Of a stretch of DNA of 64,000 nt, positions 1-11,284 are shown piece by piece. The notes under the pieces were generated by a model. That model saw nothing but the letters and a program-made list of their open reading frames with translations. It made no database searches and was not told the origin of the DNA. The first letter of the stretch is position 1. Each line of letters opens with the position of its first letter. The DNA is from Gyrodactylus bullatarudis (Eukaryota; Platyhelminthes; Monogenea; Gyrodactylidea; Gyrodactylidae), in NCBI GenBank assembly GCA_012064415.1, contig SSNU01000143.1:78380-142379 (forward strand). The letters run 5' to 3'. The translations under genes and the position numbers were made by a program.

Positions 1-1089
1 TCAGTTATATTTTTGTTGTCTGCCATTTTATTGATGATCAAATTAAATCAGAATAATTGTCCACTTTTATTCTCTTTGATTTATTCACATGATTTAGATA
101 ATCAAATTGAAATCACTGAAATCTATGCATGTTGGAACGAAAATAAATCAACTTTTAGTTGCCTCAATGAATGATCTACCAGTCATTTACTCTAGTTGTG
201 ATCAATAAAATGAACTTTTGAATAGGTAAATATGGGTTAACTCCAAAAATGACCCCTAAACAATTTTTTGCAAAAGCTATTTTCCATAAATAACTGCACA
301 TATTTCTATTGTTACCAAACGTTGCATATTCTTACTGTCTTTATCACTTGGCAAAATTATAAAGACAAAACTCAAGACGGATAGCAACTAGAGCAGAAGA
401 AGATGAAAAACCTTTCACTTGATTATGGACCAAATCTCGGGAATAAATAAAAATGTAGTGGAATATTTCGCAATTAGGGCCAAATAATTATTAAACCCTT
501 TATGTCCCATTGCCTAGATTCGCGTAAGATTTTTTCCAATAAGGTTCTATATAAAAAGAAATATCATTTTCAATCTTAAAGTTAAGATTCATATGAAAAT
601 AAATTATTAAAAGAAATTTTGATATTTAATGGACGCTTTTTTCTTATTTTATGATACAAAATTTTATTTTCCCGAACAATGTTCTATGCCTTAATCAAAA
701 ATTGATGATTTAACCATGAAAAACACATTTTTGAAAGTCAAAATGAAAATTTTTCATGTTCTGATATACAAAAATCCCATTTTCCCTAAAATCATCGAAA
801 TTGACTTTCTTCCGACATGTGAAAGAACACTCAATTTTTACTATAAGCCCTATTTTTATTCAAAATGTTGCAAAAACTATTCAAAAATTTCAATTTTGTC
901 CTTTCTCGTAGTGAAATTCATTGAAAAAATCTTGGCGCGTGTTCAAGAATTTACATCTTCAATCGAGATTTTGTACATCAGGACAAACTCGAAAACGTAT
1001 GGTTTTATCGGAAAAAATGCTTAGTTTTCGATAATCTTCAAAATGAGATTAAGGCTGGGAAAAGTTGAAAAATTTGGTCTACTCTAATA
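1..1089. other. AT-rich intergenic sequence, no gene recognised
   Basis: I see no domain, splice-bounded exon or repeat boundary here. The one longer open frame (716-1024) is rich in Lys, Phe, Ile and Tyr as expected of AT-rich noncoding DNA, and it shows no family motif. The right edge is set by the TA target of the Tc1-like transposon. Confidence 0.6.
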
Positions 1090-1091
1090 TA

Positions 1092-1187
1092 TAGTGGTAG
1101 TCAAGAATAAGTATACACCTATAGAACCTGTCTTCTTGTTTTAATTTTAAATGATCTTGAGACGTGGGATATGTCATTCGAAAGAGT
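1092..1187 (+). repeat. Left terminal inverted repeat of the Tc1-like element
   Basis: Pairs with 2535-2628. The blocks GTATACACCTATAGAACCTG and AATTTTAAATGATCTTGAGA occur here, and their complements occur at the right end; the match weakens inward of about 1170. Confidence 0.85.
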
Positions 1188-1418
1188 GCTAAATTATCTA
1201 CATATTCATATAGATCAATTCGTAGTAAATTCTAACAGAATTCATTAAATAAAAATTTACTATTTTTCATTAATTTTTCAATCGTCATATTTAAGTATAC
1301 ACTTTTTCGAATTAGTTTTTTAGAGATAATTAGACTTTTTTTGAGAATTTACAAGAAGTTTTTGGATTACCATCTTCAGCCTTACATAAGATCCACTCTA
1401 ACTCTTGAAATTGTTCTA

Positions 1419-2414
1419 ATGGGAACTAATGAATCGAAGTATTCGAGGTTAACAAATTTCCAGAAGCAACGTGCTATAGAGCTTCGGAAAGATGGCCTAA
1501 GCCTAAGAAAAATTGCAAATTTTATTGAATGCACTACGAAAACTATAAGCAGACTGTTCATGAAGAAAAAACCCTTGAAAAAGAGAGGCCCAAAGCAAAT
1601 AATTCCCAATTCAGTAAGAGCAAAAATCAAATATTTGGCTGTAAATAAGAAATACACTGCATCCAAAATAAAATCTGAATTGAATTTGAATGTAAGTATA
1701 AGTACAATTCAAAGAGCTTTGAAAAAAGATCCGAGTCTTCATTGGGGTAAACCTAAGAATACTCCAAATCTGAGTTCTAGAGATATGGAATCAAGAAAGA
1801 GTTGGGCTTATGAAAAAATCATTGAAAATCAAGATTGGAGCAGAGTTATCTTTTCTGACGAGAAAAAGTTCAATCTTGATGGCCCAGATGGTCTAACTTC
1901 ATGCTGGATGGACAAAAAGCGACCAAAACCAATACGAATAAAGCGAGGATTCGGTGGAGGTAGTGTTATGGTCTGGGGATCGATAACTAGCAAAGGAACT
2001 TCTAGTCTAGTTGTTATTAGTGAAAAGCTCAATTCAACTTCTTACCAAATTCTGCTTGAAGATCATTTATTCTCATTTAAAGAGGAAATTACAAAAGAGG
2101 ATCTAATTTTCCAACAAGATAATGCTCCGTGTCATCGTTCTAAATCAACCATTAACTGGTTTTCGGATCATACTATAAAAGTACTTCCTTGGCCAGCCAG
2201 AAGCCCGGATTTGAATCCAATCGAAAATCTCTGGGGGATTTTATCCCAAAAAGTATATCAAAATGGCAAGATTTTTTGTAATAAGCATGAATTGATAATC
2301 AAAATTATGGAAGAGTGGAAATCAATACATGAAGACGTCATAAAGAACCTTTATAAATCTATGCAGAAGAGATGTATGAATGTTGTTTTATCGGATGGAA
2401 ATTTTACAAAATAA
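1419..2414 (+). CDS. Tc1-like transposase (DD34E type)
   Basis: Encodes the transposase that cuts and rejoins the element at TA sites in the nucleus. I chose the ATG at 1419 (protein start MGTNES, 331 residues) rather than the in-frame ATG at 1341, because it gives the usual Tc1 length of about 340 and the 26 extra residues resemble nothing. N-terminal paired-type helix-turn-helix: residues about 15-50 (FQKQRAIELRKDGLSLRKIA), followed by the basic linker KKRGPKQ and a second helix-turn-helix. Catalytic triad: first D in IFSDEKKF, second D in QQDNAPCH, final E in SPDLNPIENLW, with the family's WPARSPDLNPIE signature and a glycine-rich GFGGGSVMVWG block. No stop or frameshift is visible. Confidence 0.92.
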   Translation: MGTNESKYSRLTNFQKQRAIELRKDGLSLRKIANFIECTTKTISRLFMKKKPLKKRGPKQIIPNSVRAKIKYLAVNKKYTASKIKSELNLNVSISTIQRALKKDPSLHWGKPKNTPNLSSRDMESRKSWAYEKIIENQDWSRVIFSDEKKFNLDGPDGLTSCWMDKKRPKPIRIKRGFGGGSVMVWGSITSKGTSSLVVISEKLNSTSYQILLEDHLFSFKEEITKEDLIFQQDNAPCHRSKSTINWFSDHTIKVLPWPARSPDLNPIENLWGILSQKVYQNGKIFCNKHELIIKIMEEWKSIHEDVIKNLYKSMQKRCMNVVLSDGNFTK

Positions 2415-2534
2415 ATGTGTATACTTAAACTTGACGTTAAAAAAATTTATGAAAAATAGAAAATTTATATTTACTGAATTATGTTGAAATAAATTATATT
2501 TAAAAATACGCATTTTAATAAAGAATTTTTCATT

Positions 2535-2628
2535 CTTTAGAAGTCAACATCCCAAGTCTCAAGATCATTTAAAATTAATATAAGAGGACAGGTTCTATAG
2601 GTGTATACTTATTATTGATTATCACTAT
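2535..2628 (-). repeat. Right terminal inverted repeat of the Tc1-like element
   Basis: Reverse-complement partner of 1092-1187, ending in CACTATAT next to the flank. Single-base differences between the two ends are few. Confidence 0.85.
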
Positions 2629-2630
2629 AT

Positions 2631-3502
2631 ACCCTTATTAAATGATTTAGCAAAATTAAAAGTTGAAATACCAAAGGAGCATTTTAGGAATGCAAAATTG
2701 TCTAAGTTTCTTAAATTTTATCTTGATTAAGACAGTAAAAATATACAACCTTCTCTAAAATTTCCTATAAACTATTCGATGAAATTTTTATGAATTTTAT
2801 ATTTATGATCAGAATAATATTTTCCCCATAAATTTTCACACCTTATTAGGCAATAAAAAACAAAATTTCGATTTTGAAGCATGAGCAAAAAGAGGAAGAA
2901 TATCAAGTTTTTCTTCATTCTTGTAACAAAAAGTATAATCCAAACATTCAGAAAAGAAATTCTAAATTTTGAGTCCTTTCTCGATTCGACTGGGTATCGA
3001 TTCAGGATCAAATGTGCAAAGTTAAATTATCACCTTGAAACTATTCTATTGTTAGTCTGATAGACGTCTTCAATTTGATTTATTTCTAAATTTCTCTGTC
3101 TTGATAGGAATTACGGAGAAAAGAGCTCTTTTCAACATGTATTTAGACGCTATGGAGAAACTTTGCTAAAAGCTTAAACGAATCATTGAAAGCCGAGAAA
3201 TTTTCATGTGTTATTTAAGCTCTAAAATATTGGGATGATGTAATGATCGATATTAGATCTGGAACAATAGAAATACTTAGGTTTTTAGATAAAACTGAAG
3301 CGTCTCATCCACCGAAGAAGGTACTACAGTCATCTAAGTAACGAAACTTCTGGAAGAGGCTTTTACTAATATTTATTGAAGATTGATATCGCCATCGAAT
3401 TTCAGCGATTTTAAACTTCAGGAACTTTAAATTTGAAACATATAATATTCTCGTTTAAAATATGAAACTTTTTATATTCATGTAAATAGAAAAAATTGAA
3501 AT
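2631..3502. other. Intergenic, no gene recognised
   Basis: AT-rich sequence between the Tc1-like element and the first copy of the 54-nt-core repeat. I found no convincing coding, RNA or repeat structure in it. Confidence 0.5.
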
Positions 3503-3805
3503 AAAATGCATTCTGTTGACTTTATCAATAGTGGCCTTTTACTGCAATCTCAGAGCAGAAATAGCAAAGCAACCATCGAGTGCTACCCGACCTGTAATGA
3601 AAATATCACTGAGTATTACGTTACTCAGAATAATGGGGTTATAGTTTTATTCATTATTGAAATGAAAAGATTGAATCACTCGAAAATAGGAAAAAGAGTT
3701 TTGAAAAAAAAGTTGTTTCGTCTTCAAAATATAGCAGATTAGCGACATTTCAACTGAAAATCACATGTTATTCATTTAATTTTCCTTGAATTCATTACAA
3801 AGCTG
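3503..3805 (+). repeat. Direct repeat with 54-nt invariant core, copy 1
   Basis: Matches 4463-4800 over its length at moderate identity with several indels, but positions 3543-3596 are identical to 4505-4558 over 54 nt. The core begins TGCAATCTCAGAGCAGAAAT and ends CCGACCTGTA. It is more GC-rich than its flanks and has no open frame shared by both copies. Function unknown. Confidence 0.8.
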
Positions 3806-4087
3806 GTTGAATTTTCATTGATTTTTGTTGATTCTAAGGTTATATGATTATCAAAATGGTTTCTTTTAGAATCCCAATTTGACGAGAAAACCTATAGGAT
3901 TATTCGAAATCTTATAAATCTTCAAGCAGTAAAAATGGTCAAGAAATTAGAAAAATTTTCATTATTTTTTTAAACATTGGTCTCGGTCTCACATAATCTA
4001 TTTTAGTTTTTGGGTTCTCGATGCAGAAATTCCCAACCCACGATAATATCCAAGATTAAAAACATTTATTTAACATGTTATATTCTA

Positions 4088-4291
4088 GGAAAGAAGATGG
4101 TTCAATTCAAGGAAAATTTTTTAAGAGAAATACTGACAATGAATAATATCTTTTAGATACCTAGTATAGAAGAAAAATCTGAAAAAATAGAGGATTAGAA
4201 CTTGTGTTTAATGGAAAATGAATTTTCTAATAAATTTCTGGACAAATTTATCAACTTATCAATTGATAAAGATGCCGTTAAAAACCCAGCC
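4088..4291 (+). pseudogene. Penelope-like element relic (end of RT domain and linker)
   Basis: Two short open pieces match the PLE polyprotein seen intact elsewhere in this window. 4088-4160 reads RKEDGSIQGKFFKRNTDNE, the strand just after the RT core. 4202-4291 reads LCLMENEFSNKFLDKFINLS, the linker before the GIY-YIG domain. About 40 bases and the residues between them are lost or scrambled. No RT catalytic motif or endonuclease remains, so this is a dead fragment. It lies between the two copies of the 54-nt-core repeat. Confidence 0.7.
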
Positions 4292-4462
4292 CATAAAAAA
4301 TGTAAAAAATAGCATTCGATTTTGAATAGCAAAATTATTTTTGCGAGAAATGTTAATTTCATATCTCTCATGAAAATTCTAGCAATATATCAAAACTAGC
4401 ATCGTACATATCTCTTTGAATATGATTCTTTTGTTATAATTTTAATTGAAAATAAAAAAAAT

Positions 4463-4800
4463 TTTGTTCATTTTATCAATAGTGTTGGTAAGATGGCCTT
4501 TTAATGCAATCTCAGAGCAGAAATAGCAAAGCAACCATCGAGTGCTACCCGACCTGTACAATGTACAACTAATTAATAATGAAAATATCTATACTCACTG
4601 AGTGATACTCAGTATAACGGGGTTATAGTTTTATTCACTATTGGAATGATGAGAACTCAGGTGTAGTGTTGTCTCGAATATAGGATAAAGAATTATGAAA
4701 AAAGTTGTTTCTTCTTCAAAATATAGCAGATTAACGGCATTTCAACTGAAAATCACATGTAATTCATTTAAATTTCCTTGAATTCGATACAAGGCTTGTT
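4463..4800 (+). repeat. Direct repeat with 54-nt invariant core, copy 2
   Basis: Partner of 3503-3805. It has extra bases relative to copy 1, including a 22-base insertion just after the core, yet the core at 4505-4558 is unchanged. The similar tail (GAAAATCACATGT then TTCCTTGAATTC) is also present in both. Confidence 0.8.
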
Positions 4801-5098
4801 GAAATTTTGACTTGAACAAGATTTTTTTGAAATCTTCAGAAAATTTTTTAAAAATATGGAAATTTTAGTTGATTTCAAAACTATAGGGTGATTACGAGCG
4901 ATATTTTTTAGGATCACAATAATACAAGTAAACCTAAAGGATTAATCGAAATATTACAAGTTATAAATTTTCAAGCTGTGAAATTACAAAGAGATTGAAA
5001 AAATGTTCATGACTTGCTTGATATCCTTTTTTTTCAAACCGGGTTAGAGTCCAAAGAGAGACTCTAATGAGGATTTATTATATTCTTCTCTAGTCTAG

Positions 5099-5501
5099 AA
5101 ATCGAAACGTTGGCATATCCCTTGGCTCATCAAATTTTGACCAGAGCCCAGTAAAGAATGTCTCTCTGGAGAGATTACCTCGTGAATGTCTCGACCAAAT
5201 TTTCATTCAACTTGCCAATCCTGATGATTTGAAAAATTTGTCCCTCGTCTCGTCAAGACTCTCTGGCCTTATCAATGATGACACTCTATGGCGCCGTGTT
5301 GTCCTTCACACATTCAGCTATGACCAAATCAAGTCAGTCAACTTTGGCAAGGTTAATTGGACCAAGACGTTCGATGAAAAATCCGAAGTGCCCATCGACT
5401 GGAAAAGGGCCTACACACGACTCTTGAAAAAGTACGGAGACCGGCATTTATACTTGGCAAAGATTGGCCTCTGTCAAAAATGTTCAAACCTATTTTGGAA
5501 T
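5099..5501 (+). CDS. Internal exon of an F-box protein gene
   Basis: Likely part of a host gene for a substrate adaptor of SCF-type ubiquitin ligases, acting in cytosol or nucleus. The exon is bounded by a pyrimidine-rich acceptor ending TCTAG at 5098 and a donor GTGAGT at 5502. It encodes about 134 residues in one frame, with an in-frame stop immediately upstream of the acceptor and no initiator Met, so it must be internal. The F-box lies in the middle (LERLPRECLDQIFIQLANPD, then LSLVSSRLSGLINDDTLWRR). The exon ends in a Cys pair (GLCQKCSNLFWN) that may begin a zinc-binding or substrate domain continued downstream. Base composition is clearly more GC-rich than the surroundings. I do not see the flanking exons, so I assign no FBXO number. 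Confidence 0.8.
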
Positions 5502-5640
5502 GTGAGTTAATTTCATAAAAACTAATGTGAAGCATTTTTCAAAGCAATAAAATATTAAAATTTGTTATTTAATAAAGTTGAGAATCTATGATTTTTACAT
5601 CAAGAATTTGAATATAATAACTATGTTGACTACTTTCCAC

Positions 5641-6100
5641 CATTTGAAGAGGAAAATTCTGAAAAAAAAATAATTTTATGAAAAATATGTACATATTTCA
5701 AATTTTGATTTGGCGCAAAACTCCCATTTTTTCGAACTTTGAACTGAAAATATTCATTGATTTGAAAGTGAAAGGGGGATCAAAAGAAGTTTTTCATGAT
5801 CAAAATTAAACAAGCTGAATATTACAGTCAAATTTCCGATAGATTTTCGAGGGATTTTGAATCATCAAAATTTCATTGATTTTAAAGCGGGAAAAATGCT
5901 CAAACCTGAAGAGAATTAGCATGATTTATTTTTTTGTCTAATTTTGATCGGGAGAAAACTCTTTTGACCACACTAAGACTTTCAAATTAATAAAAAAATT
6001 CAGTACAAAGTCCGAAAAATAGGATTTTGGCGCCAAATCGAAATTTGAAAAATGACCATATTTTTCATGAAAATTAATTATTTTTTCTTCAAATAGAACA
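5641..6100. repeat. Foldback element with about 170-bp arms
   Basis: Left arm 5641-5815 and right arm 5930-6100 are reverse complements with scattered mismatches, e.g. AAAAATATGTACATATTTCA against its near-complement at about 6045-6070; both arms carry TTTGGCGC. No coding capacity and no clear target duplication. Similar GGCGC-bearing fragments recur near 13,670-13,740, so this is a dispersed family. Confidence 0.75.
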
Positions 6101-7008
6101 GCATGATTAGTATTCCAGAAAAATCAATTGTAGCTTTAACACAATTTGTTTATGAAATCAAATGGGGGTTATTTTTCCAATCGCTATTGAAAGTAATAAC
6201 CTTGATTGATTGATTATTGCTTTGAAATTATAATAATCTTGTAATTTTCATTTGAATTTTTCATGACAAAAATCTTTTCACTACAAAAGTACTTACAAAA
6301 TATATTTTTTTCTCATTCAGTTTAAACAATATTCTTAAAATACCAAGCCTAAAGTTAGTTTTGATGCGTAAATTTCTTTGTATTGATCTCATTATTACCA
6401 AATAATTTAACTCTTACAAAAATGATTTATCATAAAAAATTGGACATTTCAGTAGTCTTTAAAATGCCAAAAATGTCTAGAAGAAAACTAAAAACTGAAC
6501 AAAACACTAAAACTCTCTTATAATTATTTATAAAAATAACAGCAGTAAAGAGAAAGATGAAAAAGTTGAAGAAATCTCAAAAATGTCAGTATTTTTTCAA
6601 ATCTTTTTGAGGTTTTTGTAGAACTCAGATGAAACTATGTTTTAAGAATTTTGATTTCTAGATAATTTTTAAAAATTTCATAAAACTCAATGATCTCAAA
6701 AATTACTGGGGCAGTTAACAAAAATTTTAAAGTTCACTTTTAATCACGTCAATGTTTGAGAATATAAAGTTTATAACTGAAACGTTTATAAATGCATACT
6801 GTAATTTGTAGAACATCAAAAAGTAAAAAAATTCTTATTTTAACTACTAGATATTCCCTTTGTTTTGAAATTCATTTAGAACAATGAATGAGGGATGTAG
6901 GGTCTGATGAGAACCGACGAAAATAAAGAGCTCATATTCACCCAAAATTAATTTTTGTTTTCTACCAAAATGCATGAAATTTCTACCATAGATAAACTCG
7001 TTTTAGCA
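6101..7008. other. Intergenic, no gene recognised
   Basis: AT-rich sequence. The only notable string, CTGATGA at 6904 followed by GACGAAAA, looks like a hammerhead core but has no stem II, and I rejected it. Confidence 0.5.
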
Positions 7009-7012
7009 TTAA

Positions 7013-7093
7013 CCCCTTCGATCCCAGAGGTCGTATACGACCTCTAAATCAATAGTTTTAGGCGATCGCTGCATTTTAACGGATTCGAAGGGG
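7013..7093. mobile_element. 81-bp MITE with TTAA duplication (piggyBac-type ends)
   Basis: Flanked by TTAA at 7009-7012 and 7094-7097, with inverted ends CCCCTTCGA..TCGAAGGGG. Just inside the left end is a perfect 20-bp palindrome at 7026-7045 (AGAGGTCGTATACGACCTCT). TTAA targets and CCC-type ends are the hallmark of piggyBac elements, and three piggyBac transposase relics lie in this window, so a non-autonomous piggyBac derivative is likely. Confidence 0.75.
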
Positions 7094-7608
7094 TTAAAAT
7101 TAAACCTTGAAATCGTAAAATCTTATTTTTCAAATTTTTTAGATCCAAAATAAGTTTTTTAGGTCTTATTTTTTGAGGCTCTAGCATTTTGAATTTCAAA
7201 AGTCTTTATCAATCTTTATATAAACAGTAGAAATAATCTAAAATAATCTTGAATGATCTAGCTAATAGTTTATTTCTCATTTAAAATGTTTCCCTGTTCA
7301 ATAATAAAATTTATTTTGTCTAATTTTCTTATGATAAGTAATTAGTAAATTATCGATTAAAGATATCTTTAGACAAAAAGATCCTTGTCTCGTGATACTT
7401 TTAGCTATTCAGATAATATTATTTGTAAAAACAAACACTAATGGGAATTTTTTTCTGAAATCTCTAATTACTCACAAATTGTATGAAAAATGATTACAAT
7501 TTTGAACCAAGTAGTTTTTCAAGTAGCTGTTCGGCATAGATTGAACATAACATATTCGCTTGCTACCTGACTATGTTTTCTTCTGGTTTGTAGAAAAACA
7601 ACATAGTA

Positions 7609-10273
7609 CAGTAGCCCGCGAAATCATCGGGACAAGGTTCAATTTTGTGATTTCTTGAATGAAGCGTTAACCAATCATCTTTTACTATGATTTCTTATTA
7701 ATTTTAAATAAAAATGAGTAAAATTTAACTCAGAGCATTCATTGACTTCTCATTTTCATACTTGGTCAATTTTTGGTTTACAAACTTGGGGTTTTTACCC
7801 GTCTTATTTTCAAGAATAATTGAGATTATTAGATTGTTACTCACTCAATAATCATGAAAAAGGTTTTAAAAGAAAGAAGAATGAACACACTACGATATTC
7901 TATCAAAGTTTTAAACCAAACCTTGAGAATAACACTCGAAATTTTTACTCAAAGTTGGTCACGCCACTTGTACAACTTCCTGAGATCTCAGAACATCAGT
8001 TAAGCAATGAATAACAGAGAATGAATGATAAAAAGTTTTTATTTTGTTGAAATTTGACATTGAAACGTCTTTTTCTATTCTGGATTGTTTAATGGCAAGA
8101 ACTGAAAAATGAGATTCAGTGTTGTTTCAAGACTTGACTTTCAATGCTAATTTGAGATAAATGCATGGATTACAACTTATAAAAACTGCTTGAATTCGTG
8201 GAATAGGTTCTTGGGAATAAGAGAAAATTGATTAGGAAACCAAAGTTTCAACTTTTGCTTGTCCCAGTGGGCTTGACAAAGAAAAGGATATCAAATATTG
8301 TAAGACATTGTAATCAATATCATCGAGGCATCATTTTGATTTTCAACACCATTTTGAAGACTCCTCTACACATGAGGACACATTTTTCAACTGGAAATCA
8401 TCAAGCTGAAATCATCATTTTTGTCTCGTCTTGCAATTTGGTTGACAGGGAAACAGAAAGAGAATTGAGATGTTATTAATGAATGCGGTTACACTTTGTC
8501 ATTATAATATCTTTATAGTTGCATGTTATCGTGAAAATATTGTCTCTTCTTAAAGTTCAGGATTCATAAAGACTTTGAATTTTAATTTTCAATTGTGAGT
8601 ACTTTTTTATTTAAAATTGATTCTTATAGTATTTTTGTTGTTTTTTAATTTTCCTTTCAATTGTGAAATGACGGCGACTAGTCAAGAATTCCTTAATTTC
8701 ATCTTTTCAGTCAGATATTTTGGTCAATTTTTATAGTATTCATAAGTTTATTCAATAAAACAGTAGCAAGAACTGAATAATTGTTTAAGTTCTCAAAATG
8801 AAAAGACATTTTCATAAACGAAAAAGAACTGTGACTTATGAAGAGTTTATTGATTAATAAACAAGTAAATATGTACAAAAAATTAAGTAAATCTGTTTTA
8901 TAAATAAAAACAGAATTATAATATAAATCTGTTCAATAAAAAATGAATCTTTTAAAAAAACAAAAAATGTTAATATTTTGTGTAACCTCCTCTAGCCCTT
9001 ATAACAGCACGAAGGCGCTTTGGCATCGAGTCAATTAGGTTATTGACTTTTTGCTGCATATCTGGTGAAGTAATGATCCTCCTCAGGAGTGTCAGATCCG
9101 GGAAAGTTCCAAATAAACTTTGATGTTCATTTTGTAGCATTATCAGTTTATTGGACTTCATCACCAAAATGTGTGCTTCGCCAGACATACCTAAAATATT
9201 TGAATCATTATTGAATTTTTATAATAACAACTAAATTTAGGATAAACTCACTTGATTGCATCTCTCTCGCCATCGTGGGACCCTTTTTCTTCTTTTTGAG
9301 ACGCAGTTTAAGTTTCCTAGCATATTTCCGCATAGGTTTAATTGGTTTTCCAGGAAAATGCTGTCTGCAGATCGTGGTTAGAGGAGATTCTTTGTTGAGC
9401 TTGATCAGTGTGGGTAGTCTTCTGATAACATCAGGAAACTTAACCGGTCTTCCCCCTTTGTTTACTGGATGAGGAAGAGAATTCCTAAGAATTTTTAGTT
9501 TGTACGCAACTGCAGACTTGGACATTTAATATCTTTCTGTTATTTGTCAAACAGTCATGCCTTGGTCTGCATCTCTAAGAATCAGTTGATCGTTGTCCTT
9601 AGGATAGCGGAAGTTGGTTCTCTTCTTGTTCTGCTGGCGAACTGAAGACAAAGGTTGATTTGGCTGGGTCCTTCTTCGCCTCGGCGGTCGTCCAGCATTA
9701 GGAATGTTGACTGAGAGTGTATTTAGCAAAAAAAACTTACGGTTAGTCTGGGATGGAAGAAGCTCGACCTCATAGTCATCAAGATGACGAATAGATCGAC
9801 GTCTCCGGCTCCTTCTGGCATTTTCTTGATCCATTTTAAATTTGAATGAATAATGTCTTTATATAAAATTCTCTAGAGATGTAAATAAACAAATTCCTGA
9901 ATTTGAATTTGGAAATTTCCTTCGTTTTTTCATCACACAATTGAAAAATAATCAACTACTGAAGGAAAACGATGAAATTTCTTACTAAACTCAACCAAAT
10001 CTTGTTCTTACTCAATCTTTTTTGAATAAATGCAATATTTTTATAAAAATTTGTATTAAATCATTCTCTTTTTCTCATTTTATCCATCAGGACAGGCAAT
10101 GAAAATAGTGATTCTTCAGATTGCGTAATTGAGTGACTTGGAGGCTTGAATGAATTTTCAATTTACGCATTATGCTCTAAAACTATTTTTCGGTCTTAAA
10201 TTTGATTGGTTAATAACTGCGTAATTCTGTAATTGGTTAAAAATGTTTGTCCCGGTGGTTTCGCATGTTACTG
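7609..10273 (-). mobile_element. 2.7-kb decayed Tc1-like transposon
   Basis: Inverted ends of about 28 bp (CAGTAGCCCGCGAAATCATC.. at 7609; its near-complement ending CGCATGTTACTG at 10273), each next to TA, with weaker similarity running inward and outward. Outside the left end, 7572-7606 is a small hairpin (CTATGTTTTC..GAAAAACAACATAG). The only coding remains are the transposase pieces at 8970-9834 on the minus strand; the stretches 7640-8960 and 9840-10240 show no gene. The element is much longer than its transposase needs and has probably received insertions. Confidence 0.7.
8970..9834 (-). pseudogene. Degenerate Tc1-like transposase with an intron and no catalytic core
   Basis: Three pieces read in order on the minus strand. 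9834-9547 starts MDQENARRSRRRR and reaches the first helix-turn-helix (LILRDADQGMTV). It continues after a TGA and a TAA as MSKSAVAYKLKILRN. 9525-9252 holds the GRP-type linker (KGGRPVKFPDVIRRLPTLIK) and a second helix-turn-helix. A 61-nt GT..AG interval (9191-9251) joins in phase to 9190-8970, which ends like a Tc1 C terminus (LIDSMPKRLRAVIRARGG). The DDE core between the DNA-binding domain and the tail is missing, and two stops sit inside the first helix-turn-helix. It is either a dead, internally deleted transposase or a relic of a shortened DNA-binding protein. Confidence 0.65.
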
Positions 10274-10394
10274 TAGTCAGGGTGAAAGCGAATAAAATTT
10301 TAATGCATTAAGTCTTATTTAAATCTTCGGAATTCGTCTTACGTAGGGAGATTATTTAGTATTGGGTAATTATCTGAATTATTCGTAATATATA

Positions 10395-10938
10395 TGTTAC
10401 CGTTAATCTTGTTACTCATGAAAGTCTCAAGACTCCCTAGCATTTCAGTTAAACTTGTTACTCGGTTTCAAGATTATCTGATAGTCTCAAGAATCCCGGG
10501 AATCTTGTCAAGCTGATAATAAGTAATTTTTTGACTTTTTATACATTTAGAAAAGAAAATCATCCAGTTTATTCATAAAACCCCTAGAAAATTTTCAAAA
10601 TCTCTTTCCAGAATTGTTGCACATTTATAGAATCTTAGAAGCTTTAGAAAATTAGATTCCAGAAGAAATGAAAACTATACCTTTTAGATATTCTCATGGA
10701 TTATATATAATCTTGAAATTTGCTTCAGATTCTTGTAAATAAGCACCATATGGAAATTAGAGTGTTTTTAGACAGATTCAGATTTTATTTTTTTCAGATT
10801 CATTATCAATTCATACGAAATTTATTAACCAATCAGTTTATCAATTTTTATTAAAAATCTAATAAAAGTCTGTAACAAGTTTAACTGAATTGCCAGGGAA
10901 TCTTGAGACTTTCAAGAGTAACAAGATTAACAGTAACA
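10395..10938. mobile_element. 544-bp MITE, TGTTA..TAACA ends, TATA duplication
   Basis: TIRs of well over 100 bp: the left end TGTTACCGTTAATCTTGTTA at 10395 is answered by its near-complement ending at 10938. Each end abuts TATA (10391-10394, 10939-10942), a 4-bp duplication. The interior has no coding capacity but aligns with the arms of the element at 19068-20220, which contains a KRBA2/Ginger-type integrase relic. TGTNR ends and 4-bp target duplications are described for Ginger1 transposons, so this is probably a non-autonomous relative; the parentage is inference. Confidence 0.8.
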
Positions 10939-11284
10939 TATATAATTATCAATTCTGGTTTTCCTTCGATTCTATTCTATCGAATTATCTGATTGTGAGG
11001 ATCTGACTGATCTTATATTAGTGATGTCTCAAATTAGATCAAAGATTGATTTTTCTTTGACTATATTCATTGACCAATTTTCATGTCGAGCAGATCTAAG
11101 ATTAAATCTTTGCTCAATGATCCACTCTTACTTTTTAAAAAGTGATACTGAATTGACGATTTTCTCTTTAAGAGCTCTACATTTGGTGGTTCAATAAAGC
11201 TAGTCGACATTTTTCTGCGGATAGCCAGGGAATCTCGCGATGAAATGATCCCATGATTTGTTGAAACGAAAAAATGGATCTAGC

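Larger units (their letters stand above)
1090..2630 (+). mobile_element. Tc1/mariner-superfamily DNA transposon, almost intact
   Basis: A cut-and-paste transposon of about 1.54 kb holding one transposase gene between long inverted repeats. The outer repeats (about 1092-1187 and 2535-2628) match over roughly 75-95 bp and contain the block AAGTATACACC. A second, subterminal inverted pair (about 1249-1300 and 2412-2475) repeats the motif TTAAGTATACAC, giving the IR/DR arrangement known from Sleeping Beauty-type elements, in which each end carries two transposase binding sites. Both ends sit in a TATA context, consistent with TA target duplication. Uninterrupted coding and good repeats suggest recent activity, but I cannot test mobility from one copy. 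Confidence 0.9.

Noticed and set aside
716..1024. 102-residue open frame
   Set aside because: Low-complexity composition expected of AT-rich DNA, no motif, no splice signals.
6904..6922. CTGATGA followed by GACGAAAA, hammerhead-like
   Set aside because: The bases between the two cores cannot form stem II, and no stem I partner follows; chance match.
9706..9741. 30-nt GTAAGT..CTCAG interval in the Tc1-like relic, a possible ultrashort intron
   Set aside because: It is a multiple of three, has no stop, and its removal is not needed to keep the frame.
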